A stretch of DNA of 27,306 nt. It comes from a virus. The notes below the pieces were generated by a model that saw only the letters and a list, made by a program, of their open reading frames with translations, was not told where the DNA came from and did no database searches. The stretch is from the IMG/VR virus record IMGVR_UViG_3300027996_002619, positions 1 through 27,306 of that record, one strand, 5' to 3'. Below, one piece after another: positions 1-7,158 of the stretch; positions within the stretch are counted from its first letter, which is position 1, and each line of letters starts with the position of its first letter. The position numbers and the translations under genes were made by a program.

Positions 1-374
1 TGAAGAGTTGTATCTGCTGTTGTGCGGGCTGCTGCTTCAGCATCGATGTTACCCTGAAGGGCAGCTTCTGCTGCCAATGCGCGTGCAGCTTCAGCATCGA
101 TGTTCGACTGAAGAGTTGTATCTGCGCCTTCGAGCGTTGTTCGAACGTCGTCAAGGGCATCCCTGTTTACAATCGTATAGCCAGATGCTGCGGCTTTAAA
201 ATCTACCACGCTCAAGCTAACACCCATGTATTTTGGGTCAAATTTTGCAGGGACCAGTTTACCGTAAAGGGCTGCGCCCTCAGCGGCAACTGCCTCTGCC
301 ATTGTTTCATATTCTTCAGCGCCGCCTGCTAATTCCAGGTCGACCTGACGAATGTTAATTCTAGTTTTAGACAT
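1..374 (-). CDS. Nested in-frame start: candidate separate coiled-coil fibre protein (partial)
   Basis: An ATG at 374 lies in the same frame as the larger open frame from 1700, and an AGGAGG at 382-387 sits 7 nt upstream, as good as any ribosome binding site in this window. The product would begin MSKTRINIRQVDLEL and read for at least 124 residues. It has an ~80-residue N-terminal region, then a repeated coiled coil (LQSNIDAEAARALAAEAA, then LQGNIDAEAA). The start looks like a natural gene start: a short MSKTR leader follows a Thr/Gly linker that is itself encoded by the Shine-Dalgarno. Either the upstream gene lost its stop codon and fused to this one, or full-length and short forms are both made. 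I read each codon between 375 and 990 and found no stop. Function beyond fibre or virion coiled coil is unknown. Confidence 0.5.
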   Translation of the reverse strand, partial: MSKTRINIRQVDLELAGGAEEYETMAEAVAAEGAALYGKLVPAKFDPKYMGVSLSVVDFKAAASGYTIVNRDALDDVRTTLEGADTTLQSNIDAEAARALAAEAALQGNIDAEAAARTTADTTL

Positions 375-1700
375 AATGTTTCCTCCTGTTGTGTCTTCAT
401 TAATGTTTTGTACTGTGATTTTGTCCAGCATACCGAGGTCATCCCCGCCATCTGCCGAACTATCTTTTGTGTAGGACCACTTTAGTTCATAAGTTCCTGC
501 CGCGTTAAAAGTGTATGTCACTTTAGCCCAGCCAGGTGCTCCTGAGATGCCGGATCCTTCTTCGGCACCATCTACATAGAAATGCAGTTTATCATAGTTA
601 GCTTCTGAGGAAACATTCCACCAGAAGTTCAAGACCGCAGCCTCAGTGATAGTCAGAGAATATACCAAAACGGAAGCCTGGGAATCGTCGATATCCTGAG
701 ATATTAGATGCTTGGTTCCTTCATAGGCTCCTCCGTTAGCCACAACTTCCCATCCGGCATCGCCAGAGGTGGTAAAGCCGCTAGGAAGAGATCCTACATC
801 GGTTGACTCAAAGTCTTCATCTAAGACGAACGCTCCTTGAGCGCCAGCATTTACTGAGACGCCGTCTGAAGTCGAAGAGGTGACGAATTCGTCATCGCTA
901 ACAGTCACAGTGACGGTTCCAGCAGTATCTGTAGTGTACGAGGTTCCGGTTACGCCGGCTACTGCGACTCCATCAAGATTCCACTGATATTTCCGAGTTT
1001 GACCACTAGGAGTAGCGAGCCAGCCTGCGCTGCCGTATACAGAAAGAGTGTCGCCGACATCCTGGCCAGCAAGAGTTGCATCTTCGCCACTTTCAGTTAT
1101 TTTGACAACTGAAATGGTTTGTGGGCCGCCTGTATAATCACTGACATAATTATGAGCTTGACCGCTATTGGCAAGAGCGTCATAATTATCAGCATCAAAT
1201 ACCATAGTATTGATAGAAACCGCGGTTCCCGGAGAGAACGGCCCAGGCTGTGGTCCGGTCGATGGGAAATTTGGTTCTATAGTTAGCATTGCATAAGTTG
1301 GTCCGTTCGAGATACGAATACGATACATTGCCTGCTCATCTGCCGATGTCGCGACATACGCGCCGCCTGCATCTTTGATGTGGGACGGCGTGATAAATAT
1401 GTCATTGTTTCCACCACCATTAACGGTCAAACCAGCCCAAGTATACTTGATTACTTTATCATAGGCGCTGCCGTCATAGGCAGTACCAGTGATTCCCATT
1501 TCAAGAGTGTCAGCGGCAGGGTAGCGTCTGTCTCCAGCCGTACCAAGCCACGAAGATGGGATTGAAGCTTCGTCAACATCTAAGTTGCTTCCGCCATAGA
1601 TATATCCAGCATAGTCGTAAATGTGATCTAAATTCACAGGACTACCCCATGAGGACATATAAGTTTTCCATTGCTGGAAACTGTTTAAATTAAAAGCCAT
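1..1700 (-). CDS. Large tail-fibre/adhesin-like protein, 3' end cut by the window edge
   Basis: The frame is open from an ATG at 1700 to the left edge, about 566 codons without a stop. An AGGAGG site at 1711-1716 lies 10 nt before the ATG and fixes the start. The N-terminal ~190 residues are unrecognised. Residues ~205-290 look like a bacterial Ig-like domain (YQWNLDGVAVAGVTGTSY, then a VTVTVSDDE strand). Residues ~292-440 resemble the jelly-roll/MAM-like binding domain of secreted adhesins (start FVLDEDFES, then LNFWWNVSSEANYDKLHFYVDG, here split by me as LNFWWNVSS and YDKLHFYVDG). The visible C-terminal part becomes alanine-rich coiled coil with an 18-residue repeat (LQSNIDAEAA). Such architecture fits a receptor-binding fibre or virion surface adhesin; this is inference. 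It follows the prkA gene after a hairpin and has its own ribosome binding site. Codon 443 is an ATG with a strong internal Shine-Dalgarno, so the reading frame may hold two genes with no stop between them. Confidence 0.7.
   Translation of the reverse strand, partial: MAFNLNSFQQWKTYMSSWGSPVNLDHIYDYAGYIYGGSNLDVDEASIPSSWLGTAGDRRYPAADTLEMGITGTAYDGSAYDKVIKYTWAGLTVNGGGNNDIFITPSHIKDAGGAYVATSADEQAMYRIRISNGPTYAMLTIEPNFPSTGPQPGPFSPGTAVSINTMVFDADNYDALANSGQAHNYVSDYTGGPQTISVVKITESGEDATLAGQDVGDTLSVYGSAGWLATPSGQTRKYQWNLDGVAVAGVTGTSYTTDTAGTVTVTVSDDEFVTSSTSDGVSVNAGAQGAFVLDEDFESTDVGSLPSGFTTSGDAGWEVVANGGAYEGTKHLISQDIDDSQASVLVYSLTITEAAVLNFWWNVSSEANYDKLHFYVDGAEEGSGISGAPGWAKVTYTFNAAGTYELKWSYTKDSSADGGDDLGMLDKITVQNINEDTTGGNIMSKTRINIRQVDLELAGGAEEYETMAEAVAAEGAALYGKLVPAKFDPKYMGVSLSVVDFKAAASGYTIVNRDALDDVRTTLEGADTTLQSNIDAEAARALAAEAALQGNIDAEAAARTTADTTL
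3..113 (-). repeat. 54-bp (18-codon) tandem repeat in fibre coiled coil
   Basis: Two successive units encode LQSNIDAEAARALAAEAA and LQGNIDAEAAARTTADTT, and a third begins at the window edge (LQ). At DNA level, tgaagagttgtatctgc at 1-17 recurs at 109-125, and cagcatcgatgtt recurs with a 54-bp offset. It is an internal protein repeat, typical of trimeric fibre coiled coils, and may continue beyond the window. Confidence 0.75.
382..387 (-). promoter_or_regulatory. Internal ribosome binding site AGGAGG
   Basis: AGGAGG, followed by AAACATT and ATG at 374, lies inside the open frame that starts at 1700. In the larger frame it encodes part of a Thr-Thr-Gly-Gly linker. Spacing of 7 nt is ideal. It is the main reason to propose an internal translation start. 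Confidence 0.6.
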
Positions 1701-1738
1701 ATTGTTATTTCCTCCTCAATGTTTGAAATTGAAATATG

Positions 1739-1756
1739 TTGGTTTTGATAAACCAA
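1739..1756 (-). other. Small perfect hairpin in the leader of the fibre gene
   Basis: TTGGTTT and AAACCAA form a 7-bp inverted repeat around a 4-nt loop, about 23 nt upstream of the fibre gene's AGGAGG. A second TTGGTTT copy just upstream in the transcript (plus-strand aaaccaa at about 1768-1774) could pair with the same AAACCAA. Purpose unknown: mRNA 5' stabiliser, weak terminator or chance. Confidence 0.3.
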
Positions 1757-1839
1757 AAGTTTAAAAAAACCAAGAACAAGTATGCCAGGCACACTCATTC
1801 GCCCGTAGATAGGAGGTCACTACACGAAAAGACATAAAG

Positions 1840-1870
1840 AAGCCCCTTTTCTAAATGAAATAAGGGGCTT
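1840..1870 (-). terminator. Hairpin terminator after prkA
   Basis: AAGCCCCTT and AAGGGGCTT form a perfect 9-bp stem with a 13-nt loop, 27 bases downstream of the prkA stop. In the minus direction the stem is followed by TCTTTATGTCTTTT, a broken T-rich stretch, so termination may be partial. In the plus direction there is no gene to terminate. The rest of 1701-1897 holds only the fibre gene's leader. Confidence 0.55.
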
Positions 1871-1897
1871 AATTTAAATGTTATTTTTTAATATATT

Positions 1898-3832
1898 TTA
1901 GCTATCGCGCCAAAGGTTATTTGAGGCATATTTAATAATCTCGTTTGCGGAATCTTCGTTATATCCGTGATCCTCGATTAACACTTTAACCATTTCATTA
2001 TATTTCTTTTTCTGTTTATTGTCTCTGGATTTCGACTTGGTTACAATTCTGGAGATATCTCTCACTGAATCCAGCAGCTTACTTTCGATTGCTTCCTTGA
2101 GTGGACCATAAGCTCTCCAGTCAATTTTTTCCTTTCTTCTCAGTTTTGCGAACATATAAGCAGTGATATCTGCCCTGAAGTTGTCTTTGGCTGATCCAAC
2201 GATTCCTATTTGTTCTTCGATTGAGGAAAGGAAGTCTTCATCTGCAGACATCTCTTCTCCAGTGACGTTGTCTTTTACCTTAGTTGCGTTAACATATGCC
2301 TCCGCATGATCAAGATAATTGTCGAAAAGGGATTCTGCCTGTTCCGAATATGCTGAAACAAATGCTTTTGTTATTTCTTTTTCCAGTATTCTCAAGTACT
2401 CATCGTGAAGCTCTTTTTGGAGAAACGATAGATATTTCTCTCTCAAGTCATCGACAACTACCTGCTCCTTGACCTGTTTCACGAGCGCATCACGAATTGA
2501 TATCGGGGTGACCATGTTTTTATCTGAATCGGCTAAAGCGGCATCAATAGACTTCATGATAAATCTAGTTGAAAGTCCAGTCATACCTTCGTCTCTCGCT
2601 TCTTCCCTTAGATCGTTAATATCTATTTTTTTGATATATCCCTTCTCAACGATCTCCTCTCCATTATAAATCTTCATCTTTGTAATAGAGTCAACCTTGT
2701 TAGATATCTTTAGACGCGACAAAACAGCGAACATTGCCGCTATCTCTAGGGTGTGTGGGGCGATATGTGCATCGAAATCAGATTCATCAAGCATTTTTTG
2801 ATATATCTTCTGCTCTTCACCGATTTCAAGACAATAAGGAACGTTAACTCTGACAATTCTATCAAGAATTGCCTCATTTGTATTTTCTGACTTGAACTTA
2901 TTCCACTCAGCTTCGTTACAATGGGCCAGGATTACACCGTCAAAATAAATCATGGCGCCTTTACCTGGTGATGGGACGGATTTTTCTTGAGTTGCCGTAA
3001 TCATAGTGTGAAGGAACTCTATTTCATTTTTAAACACCTCCACAAATTCTACAATACCACGATTTCCGACATTGAATGCGCCGTTTAGACTCAGGGCCCT
3101 GGGATCATCCTCTGGGTACAAATCCAATTTAGAGATATCCTCTGATCCAATCAGGATACTGGTATCTTGGGTGTTCGCGTCCATGGGAGGAACAACGCCT
3201 ACGCCGCGGCGACCCCTCACAGAGAAGGTGGATTCGATTACGGGCATACTTAGATAATCTCCGCCATATTCGTTCAACAGGTTGTGTCGACAAACCGGAC
3301 ACAAATCCCCCTCGACGTTGACACCATAAAGATCTTTAAATTCTGCTCGGAGACTTCTCGGTATCAAGTGTAGCGGCTCTTCCTGGATGGGACAGCCTGC
3401 GATCTGATAAAAGGAGCCTGCGGACTCTAGGGCGCGTTTAACGTGTTCGATGAGTGCTGACTTTCCGGCGCCGACTGGGCCTAGCAGAAGAAGAACTTGC
3501 TTGCTCTCCTCTCCCCTCATGGCTGCAGAATGTAGATATCTCATAATTTTTGCCAAAGATCTTTCCATGCCAAAGAATTTTGATTGAAAATAATCATAAG
3601 TTCTTATTTTTTCACCATTGAATAGGTTTGCGCATCGGCCGTCTTCTGGAGACATCCTAGTCACGCCTTCCGCTTTAATGGTCTCATAGAGCCTTTTGTG
3701 AGCTAGTATGGAAATGGTTCCATCCTCCTCAACGAGCTTCAAATATTCCGAAAAGGTCCCAGAAAACTTGCTTTTGTTCTTTTCTTTATTCTTCTTCTCA
3801 ATAATCTCTAAAAATTCATTTGTTTTTGTCAT
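1898..3832 (-). CDS. prkA: PrkA (YeaG-type) AAA+ ATPase / serine protein kinase
   Basis: The protein is 644 residues from the ATG at 3832, about the same length as E. coli YeaG. A GTG at 3853 would add seven residues and overlap spoVR. Residues ~20-380 form the PrkA AAA domain: FSGTFSEYL near the N-terminus, Walker A GPVGAGKS at 118-125, a CPVCRHN Cys pair at 178-184, then the family block EFVEVFK...TATQE (262-283) and Walker B region IYFDGVILAHCNE (295-307). LDRIVRVNVPYCLEIGEEQ follows, as in bacterial PrkA. The C-terminal part corresponds to the PrkA kinase-like domain. Bacterial PrkA has been described as a Ser kinase and, in Bacillus, as an ATP-dependent protease. It works with YeaH and SpoVR in stress, starvation or sporulation physiology. 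The key nucleotide-binding residues are intact, so it is probably active. It starts 1 nt after the spoVR stop and closes the operon. What it does in infection is unknown. Confidence 0.93.
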   Translation of the reverse strand: MTKTNEFLEIIEKKNKEKNKSKFSGTFSEYLKLVEEDGTISILAHKRLYETIKAEGVTRMSPEDGRCANLFNGEKIRTYDYFQSKFFGMERSLAKIMRYLHSAAMRGEESKQVLLLLGPVGAGKSALIEHVKRALESAGSFYQIAGCPIQEEPLHLIPRSLRAEFKDLYGVNVEGDLCPVCRHNLLNEYGGDYLSMPVIESTFSVRGRRGVGVVPPMDANTQDTSILIGSEDISKLDLYPEDDPRALSLNGAFNVGNRGIVEFVEVFKNEIEFLHTMITATQEKSVPSPGKGAMIYFDGVILAHCNEAEWNKFKSENTNEAILDRIVRVNVPYCLEIGEEQKIYQKMLDESDFDAHIAPHTLEIAAMFAVLSRLKISNKVDSITKMKIYNGEEIVEKGYIKKIDINDLREEARDEGMTGLSTRFIMKSIDAALADSDKNMVTPISIRDALVKQVKEQVVVDDLREKYLSFLQKELHDEYLRILEKEITKAFVSAYSEQAESLFDNYLDHAEAYVNATKVKDNVTGEEMSADEDFLSSIEEQIGIVGSAKDNFRADITAYMFAKLRRKEKIDWRAYGPLKEAIESKLLDSVRDISRIVTKSKSRDNKQKKKYNEMVKVLIEDHGYNEDSANEIIKYASNNLWRDS

Positions 3833-3833
3833 T

Positions 3834-5138
3834 TTAAAATTCCCATAGTTCACCTTCCAGAATGGAAGTAAATATTATATCATCATCCCACAAAAATTTA
3901 ATGTGATCGTACACTTTGTTTGCGTAGCTAATCTCCAAGTCGCGACCATCATGTTCATGCTTTAGATATAAAATATTCATTTTTTTATTAAATTTATCAA
4001 CGCGCACAACTGGGACGCTGTTAAGTCCCACATTACTAATTAGGGCGTCCCTCACGCTTTTCCACCCTTCTTTGTCAGAAATGTCATTAATTGCGTATTT
4101 TCTACCTGGCTTATTGTAAGAGTAGCTAAAGAGATTCAATTCTTTACACATTTCCTCATCCAAGTACTTTCTTATGAACGCTTCATCGTCATGAATCTCG
4201 CGAACCAGCTTGCACTCTTCGAATCCGTGATCCCTCTCTATCTTCTTAAACATGTTGTAGCCAAGATGATAAGGATTGATCCTACCCAACATTGGACGGA
4301 CGACCTGGTTGTGTGATTTCAAAAAGGCTATTTGATATTTGTCCGGCAAGTTTAGATCATTCATTATTTTTTCATGAATCATCACAGCCCAGCCCTCATT
4401 CATAATCTTTGTCCTAGCCTGTGGTATGAAGTACGAGGACCTTCTCTCTACCATCCCCACCAGATCTCTTTGCCAGTCTTCAAGATTGCGAGAATTGTTT
4501 TTTATAAAACCAAGCAAGTTGTAGTCTTCAATATTTTCGAAACGGAACAAATCGCCAATCAAATTTTTATTGTCTTCGTTGTTTTTATCCTCTTTCGAGC
4601 TAGCTGGGCTTCTCACAATGCCTGGAATTCTTGGTACTTGGTACTGTATGGAGTGGCAAGCGTCTAAGATCGCCTCCACTCTATCGATTCCAATGCTGGG
4701 ATCCTCTATATAATCTCTTACTCTTTTTGAGGCAGATTTAAACCTAGATATAATATTTGATGGATCTGTCTCTTTGAACATGCGATTATTTTTAAAAAAA
4801 TCAGAATGACCAACACAGTGAGCCATAGTCAGCAGATGGATGCTCATTGGATTCTCAAGCATCAGATAGGCTATGCTTGGATTACTGTTTATGATCATCT
4901 CATAGGGTAAGCCCTCCATTCCAAGATTGTATCGAGTAGAAGTTCTTTCAAAGTTTTTTCCGAATGACCAGTGACGATAGTGAGTTGGCAAGCCACTGTA
5001 GGCCATGGCGCCCAGCATCTCATGATAATCTAGAATCTCATATTCTATAGGAAACCAATCGAGGGCATATTTTTCTTCTGCAATTTTACAGATTTCCTTG
5101 TCATATCTTTGTAACTCTTTTATGGTCCAGTCTTTCAT
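3834..5138 (-). CDS. spoVR: SpoVR/YcgB family protein
   Basis: The 434-residue protein carries the hallmark SpoVR blocks: GLPTHYRHWSFGKNF (49-63), GMEGLPYEMIINSNPSIAYL (73-92), MAHCVGHSDFFKNN (105-118), PQARTKIMNEGWA (239-251) and HNQVVRP (276-282). The conserved H107-x3-H111 and E248 of NEGWA are suggestive of a metal site; that is inference, as the family's biochemistry is not settled. It is somewhat shorter than bacterial relatives (about 470-510 residues). SpoVR is named for a role in Bacillus spore cortex formation, and in other bacteria the gene sits with prkA and yeaH. The ATG overlaps the yeaH stop as ATGA (5135-5138) and GGAGGA precedes it, so translation is probably coupled to yeaH. 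Confidence 0.92.
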   Translation of the reverse strand: MKDWTIKELQRYDKEICKIAEEKYALDWFPIEYEILDYHEMLGAMAYSGLPTHYRHWSFGKNFERTSTRYNLGMEGLPYEMIINSNPSIAYLMLENPMSIHLLTMAHCVGHSDFFKNNRMFKETDPSNIISRFKSASKRVRDYIEDPSIGIDRVEAILDACHSIQYQVPRIPGIVRSPASSKEDKNNEDNKNLIGDLFRFENIEDYNLLGFIKNNSRNLEDWQRDLVGMVERRSSYFIPQARTKIMNEGWAVMIHEKIMNDLNLPDKYQIAFLKSHNQVVRPMLGRINPYHLGYNMFKKIERDHGFEECKLVREIHDDEAFIRKYLDEEMCKELNLFSYSYNKPGRKYAINDISDKEGWKSVRDALISNVGLNSVPVVRVDKFNKKMNILYLKHEHDGRDLEISYANKVYDHIKFLWDDDIIFTSILEGELWEF

Positions 5139-6337
5139 GGGAGGTCTCCTCCAAATATTTTATTAAAAGAAGGCCAAATGTCCTTAGACTCGGCGATCTT
5201 CACTCTCTTTATCCCCTCACTCTCAAGTGGGGCCAGACGAGTCCACATACTGCTTGGATCCAGAGAACTATTGAATGCGAAATATGTATCGTTATCTGAT
5301 CCGTGAGCCAGAAATGGATTGATCTCAGCATAGCAGAACATCTGATTAATTTCAGACAGACTCTTTATGAGGTCTAGTGATTTCTTGTTATCTATCGACC
5401 AGTTTTCGCCATCACCACAATAAAAGGTGTAAATGTTCCACGACGATGGGTGATATCTCTTTTCTATAATTTCCTTCTCCATCTCAAGAGCAGAAGACAT
5501 CAGGGTGCCTCCGGAGGTTGCTCTTTCAAAAAACTCTGATTCGCTGACTTCTTTGGCATCAGTTGAGTGGGATATGAAGACCACTTCTATATTCTCATAT
5601 CTGTACCGCAAAAATTGATATAACAGGAAGTAGAAGCTTCGAGCCAGGTACTTTTTCTGTTTATCCATAGAGCCTGATACATCCATCAAGAAAAAGACTA
5701 CAGCAGAACTGCTTTCAACGTCCTTTTCCTTCATATGTTTATATTTTAGGTCATCCTGGTGAAATGGGAATCTCTCTTCCCCATTCGGATCAAAAGTTCC
5801 GCTTGCGATGGCACGCTTCTTTCTTCTTATTTTTCTTTTTATCGTTTCTTTCTTAGAGAGTCTCGTTCGGATCCCCTTCTTTCGGTACCCTTTTCTTCTA
5901 AGCTTTTTGTCCTTGATAAATCTAAATTTCTTTTTTTGTAGGTCTGGCAAATTTAGGTTTTCGAATAAATACTCTGCGAGTTCGTCCAACGTTATCTCTA
6001 CTTCATAGTATTCCTCGCCGGGCTCATTACTCGCCTTCTTTCCAGATCCCTTTCCTTTCTGTGGCTTTTTTCTTAGTATTTGCCCTTTTTTTACCTGTTT
6101 ATCTCCCGCTGAAGCTGCTTTTTTATTACTCTTGTTTTCTCCGTAAATGAATTGATACTCTTTAATTCCTTTAACGGGGATTTTTACTTTCTTTTTTCCG
6201 TCCTGTCCGATAATCGACTCGTCTGCAACCACGTCCTTGATGCCTTCTTTAAGGGCTTTCTCGATCTTTCTTTTATGGCGCTTACGGTCTGCAGCAGAGC
6301 GGTCAGCAACTGATTTATGCTCGCGAAATGTACTCAT
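5135..6337 (-). CDS. yeaH: YeaH/YhbH family protein (DUF444, VWA domain)
   Basis: The 400-residue protein (E. coli YeaH is about 427) has a highly basic, Lys/Arg-rich N-terminal half and a C-terminal von Willebrand A domain. The metal-ion-dependent adhesion site is intact: DVSGS at 219-223 (D219, S221, S223), then TSGGT at 274-278 and YCGDGENW at 306-313. The N-terminal GIRTRLSKKETIKRKIRRKK and FPFHQDDLKYKHM segments match the DUF444 pattern. VWA proteins commonly pair with AAA+ ATPases as adaptor and motor (MoxR-VWA is the model), which fits its partnership with PrkA; that functional reading is inference. The ATG overlaps the stop of the gp14-like neck gene by 4 nt (ATGA, 6334-6337), so the cassette starts as a translational continuation of the structural operon. 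Confidence 0.92.
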   Translation of the reverse strand: MSTFREHKSVADRSAADRKRHKRKIEKALKEGIKDVVADESIIGQDGKKKVKIPVKGIKEYQFIYGENKSNKKAASAGDKQVKKGQILRKKPQKGKGSGKKASNEPGEEYYEVEITLDELAEYLFENLNLPDLQKKKFRFIKDKKLRRKGYRKKGIRTRLSKKETIKRKIRRKKRAIASGTFDPNGEERFPFHQDDLKYKHMKEKDVESSSAVVFFLMDVSGSMDKQKKYLARSFYFLLYQFLRYRYENIEVVFISHSTDAKEVSESEFFERATSGGTLMSSALEMEKEIIEKRYHPSSWNIYTFYCGDGENWSIDNKKSLDLIKSLSEINQMFCYAEINPFLAHGSDNDTYFAFNSSLDPSSMWTRLAPLESEGIKRVKIAESKDIWPSFNKIFGGDLP

Positions 6338-7158
6338 ACTAAAGTTAAAACCTCCACTAAGACACGTTGTCCTTCCTCAATCTCCACGATGCTATATAAT
6401 TCGCCATCATCGATATAATAGTCTCCGGTAGCCGGGAGTCCTGTTAGCTTTTGTCTCATGCCGTTCTCATATACTGCGGCGGTGACTGTAGATAGCTCTC
6501 CCACTCCCAGAAAGCCGTTGAGAGACGTATCCGGTGCTATATCCACCGTGGCGTCGTTGACATAACATATCCTGGCGATCGAAGATCCACCAGATCCACC
6601 AGATTCCTCGGACTCAGATGATGTTTCGGACGACTCAAGGATAGCGGCGATGGTGTCAGATGGAAGAACATTCAGGTCTATCAGGCCTTTTCTCGTTTTT
6701 ATACATTTGGCCTCAATCTGGAAAAGATGGTCTACCTGTCCGAAAAGCTGACGATCTTCCTTGAGAGACACAATTTCAAAAAATGATGTTCCGTACTGAA
6801 CATAATCCCCTTCTCTGACATAGAGATCCTGATCTTCGTGGAGTCTCCTCTCGTGAAATCTTACCGTTATGGGATACTCCTTATCTAGGCCGTAGTGATC
6901 CGTGGTGGTGGTGATTCCCTCAAATTCTACAAGGGCATACACCCTAACTGGAGGCATGAAACTCTTTTCAATTGCTTCACCATATAGTGGGTGGAAATTT
7001 GTTCTTTCCATAGAAACAGGGAGATAAGTAATGGCTTGGCCAATGACACGCTCGATTAACTCATCATTAACCTGCTTAACTAAGTTTCTCTCGTTCTCTC
7101 CAAGAAAAAGCGGTGGTGGCGGATTTGATGGCTTGCTCCATTTATTGTCATCAGCCAT
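6334..7158 (-). CDS. 14: T4 gp14-like neck protein with C-terminal extension
   Basis: The product has 274 residues. The first ~165 resemble T4 neck protein gp14: an N-terminal helical stretch (LVKQVNDELIERVIGQAITY), PVSMERTNFHPLYGEAIEKSF (aligned by eye to the gp14 region ending FGED...K.F), then the beta-rich VRVYALVEFEG. A Ser/Glu/Gly-rich linker (ESSETSSESEESGGSGGSS, ~176-194) leads to an ~80-residue beta-rich C-terminal domain (DYYIDDGELYSIVEI) that I do not recognise. In T4, gp13 and gp14 form the neck that seals the portal and receives the tail. Placement after gp13- and gp15-like genes supports this. The start overlaps the upstream stop as TAATG, with GAAGGA as ribosome binding site. 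Assignment is by remote resemblance only. Confidence 0.5.
   Translation of the reverse strand: MADDNKWSKPSNPPPPLFLGENERNLVKQVNDELIERVIGQAITYLPVSMERTNFHPLYGEAIEKSFMPPVRVYALVEFEGITTTTDHYGLDKEYPITVRFHERRLHEDQDLYVREGDYVQYGTSFFEIVSLKEDRQLFGQVDHLFQIEAKCIKTRKGLIDLNVLPSDTIAAILESSETSSESEESGGSGGSSIARICYVNDATVDIAPDTSLNGFLGVGELSTVTAAVYENGMRQKLTGLPATGDYYIDDGELYSIVEIEEGQRVLVEVLTLV

Noticed and set aside
1-125. Short repeats at the left edge considered as a CRISPR-like or attachment-site array
   Set aside because: The 54-bp period keeps the reading frame and encodes an 18-residue coiled-coil repeat.
1748-1840. 24-codon minus-strand frame (start near 1834, beginning MSFRVVTSYL) in the gap after prkA
   Set aside because: Its only possible ribosome binding sequence is the terminator stem itself; the product is Trp/Cys-rich with no support.
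3833-3853. GTG start for PrkA at 3853
   Set aside because: It lies inside spoVR; the ATG at 3832 gives 644 residues, matching the family. A GGAAGG lies close before the GTG, so the choice is not certain.
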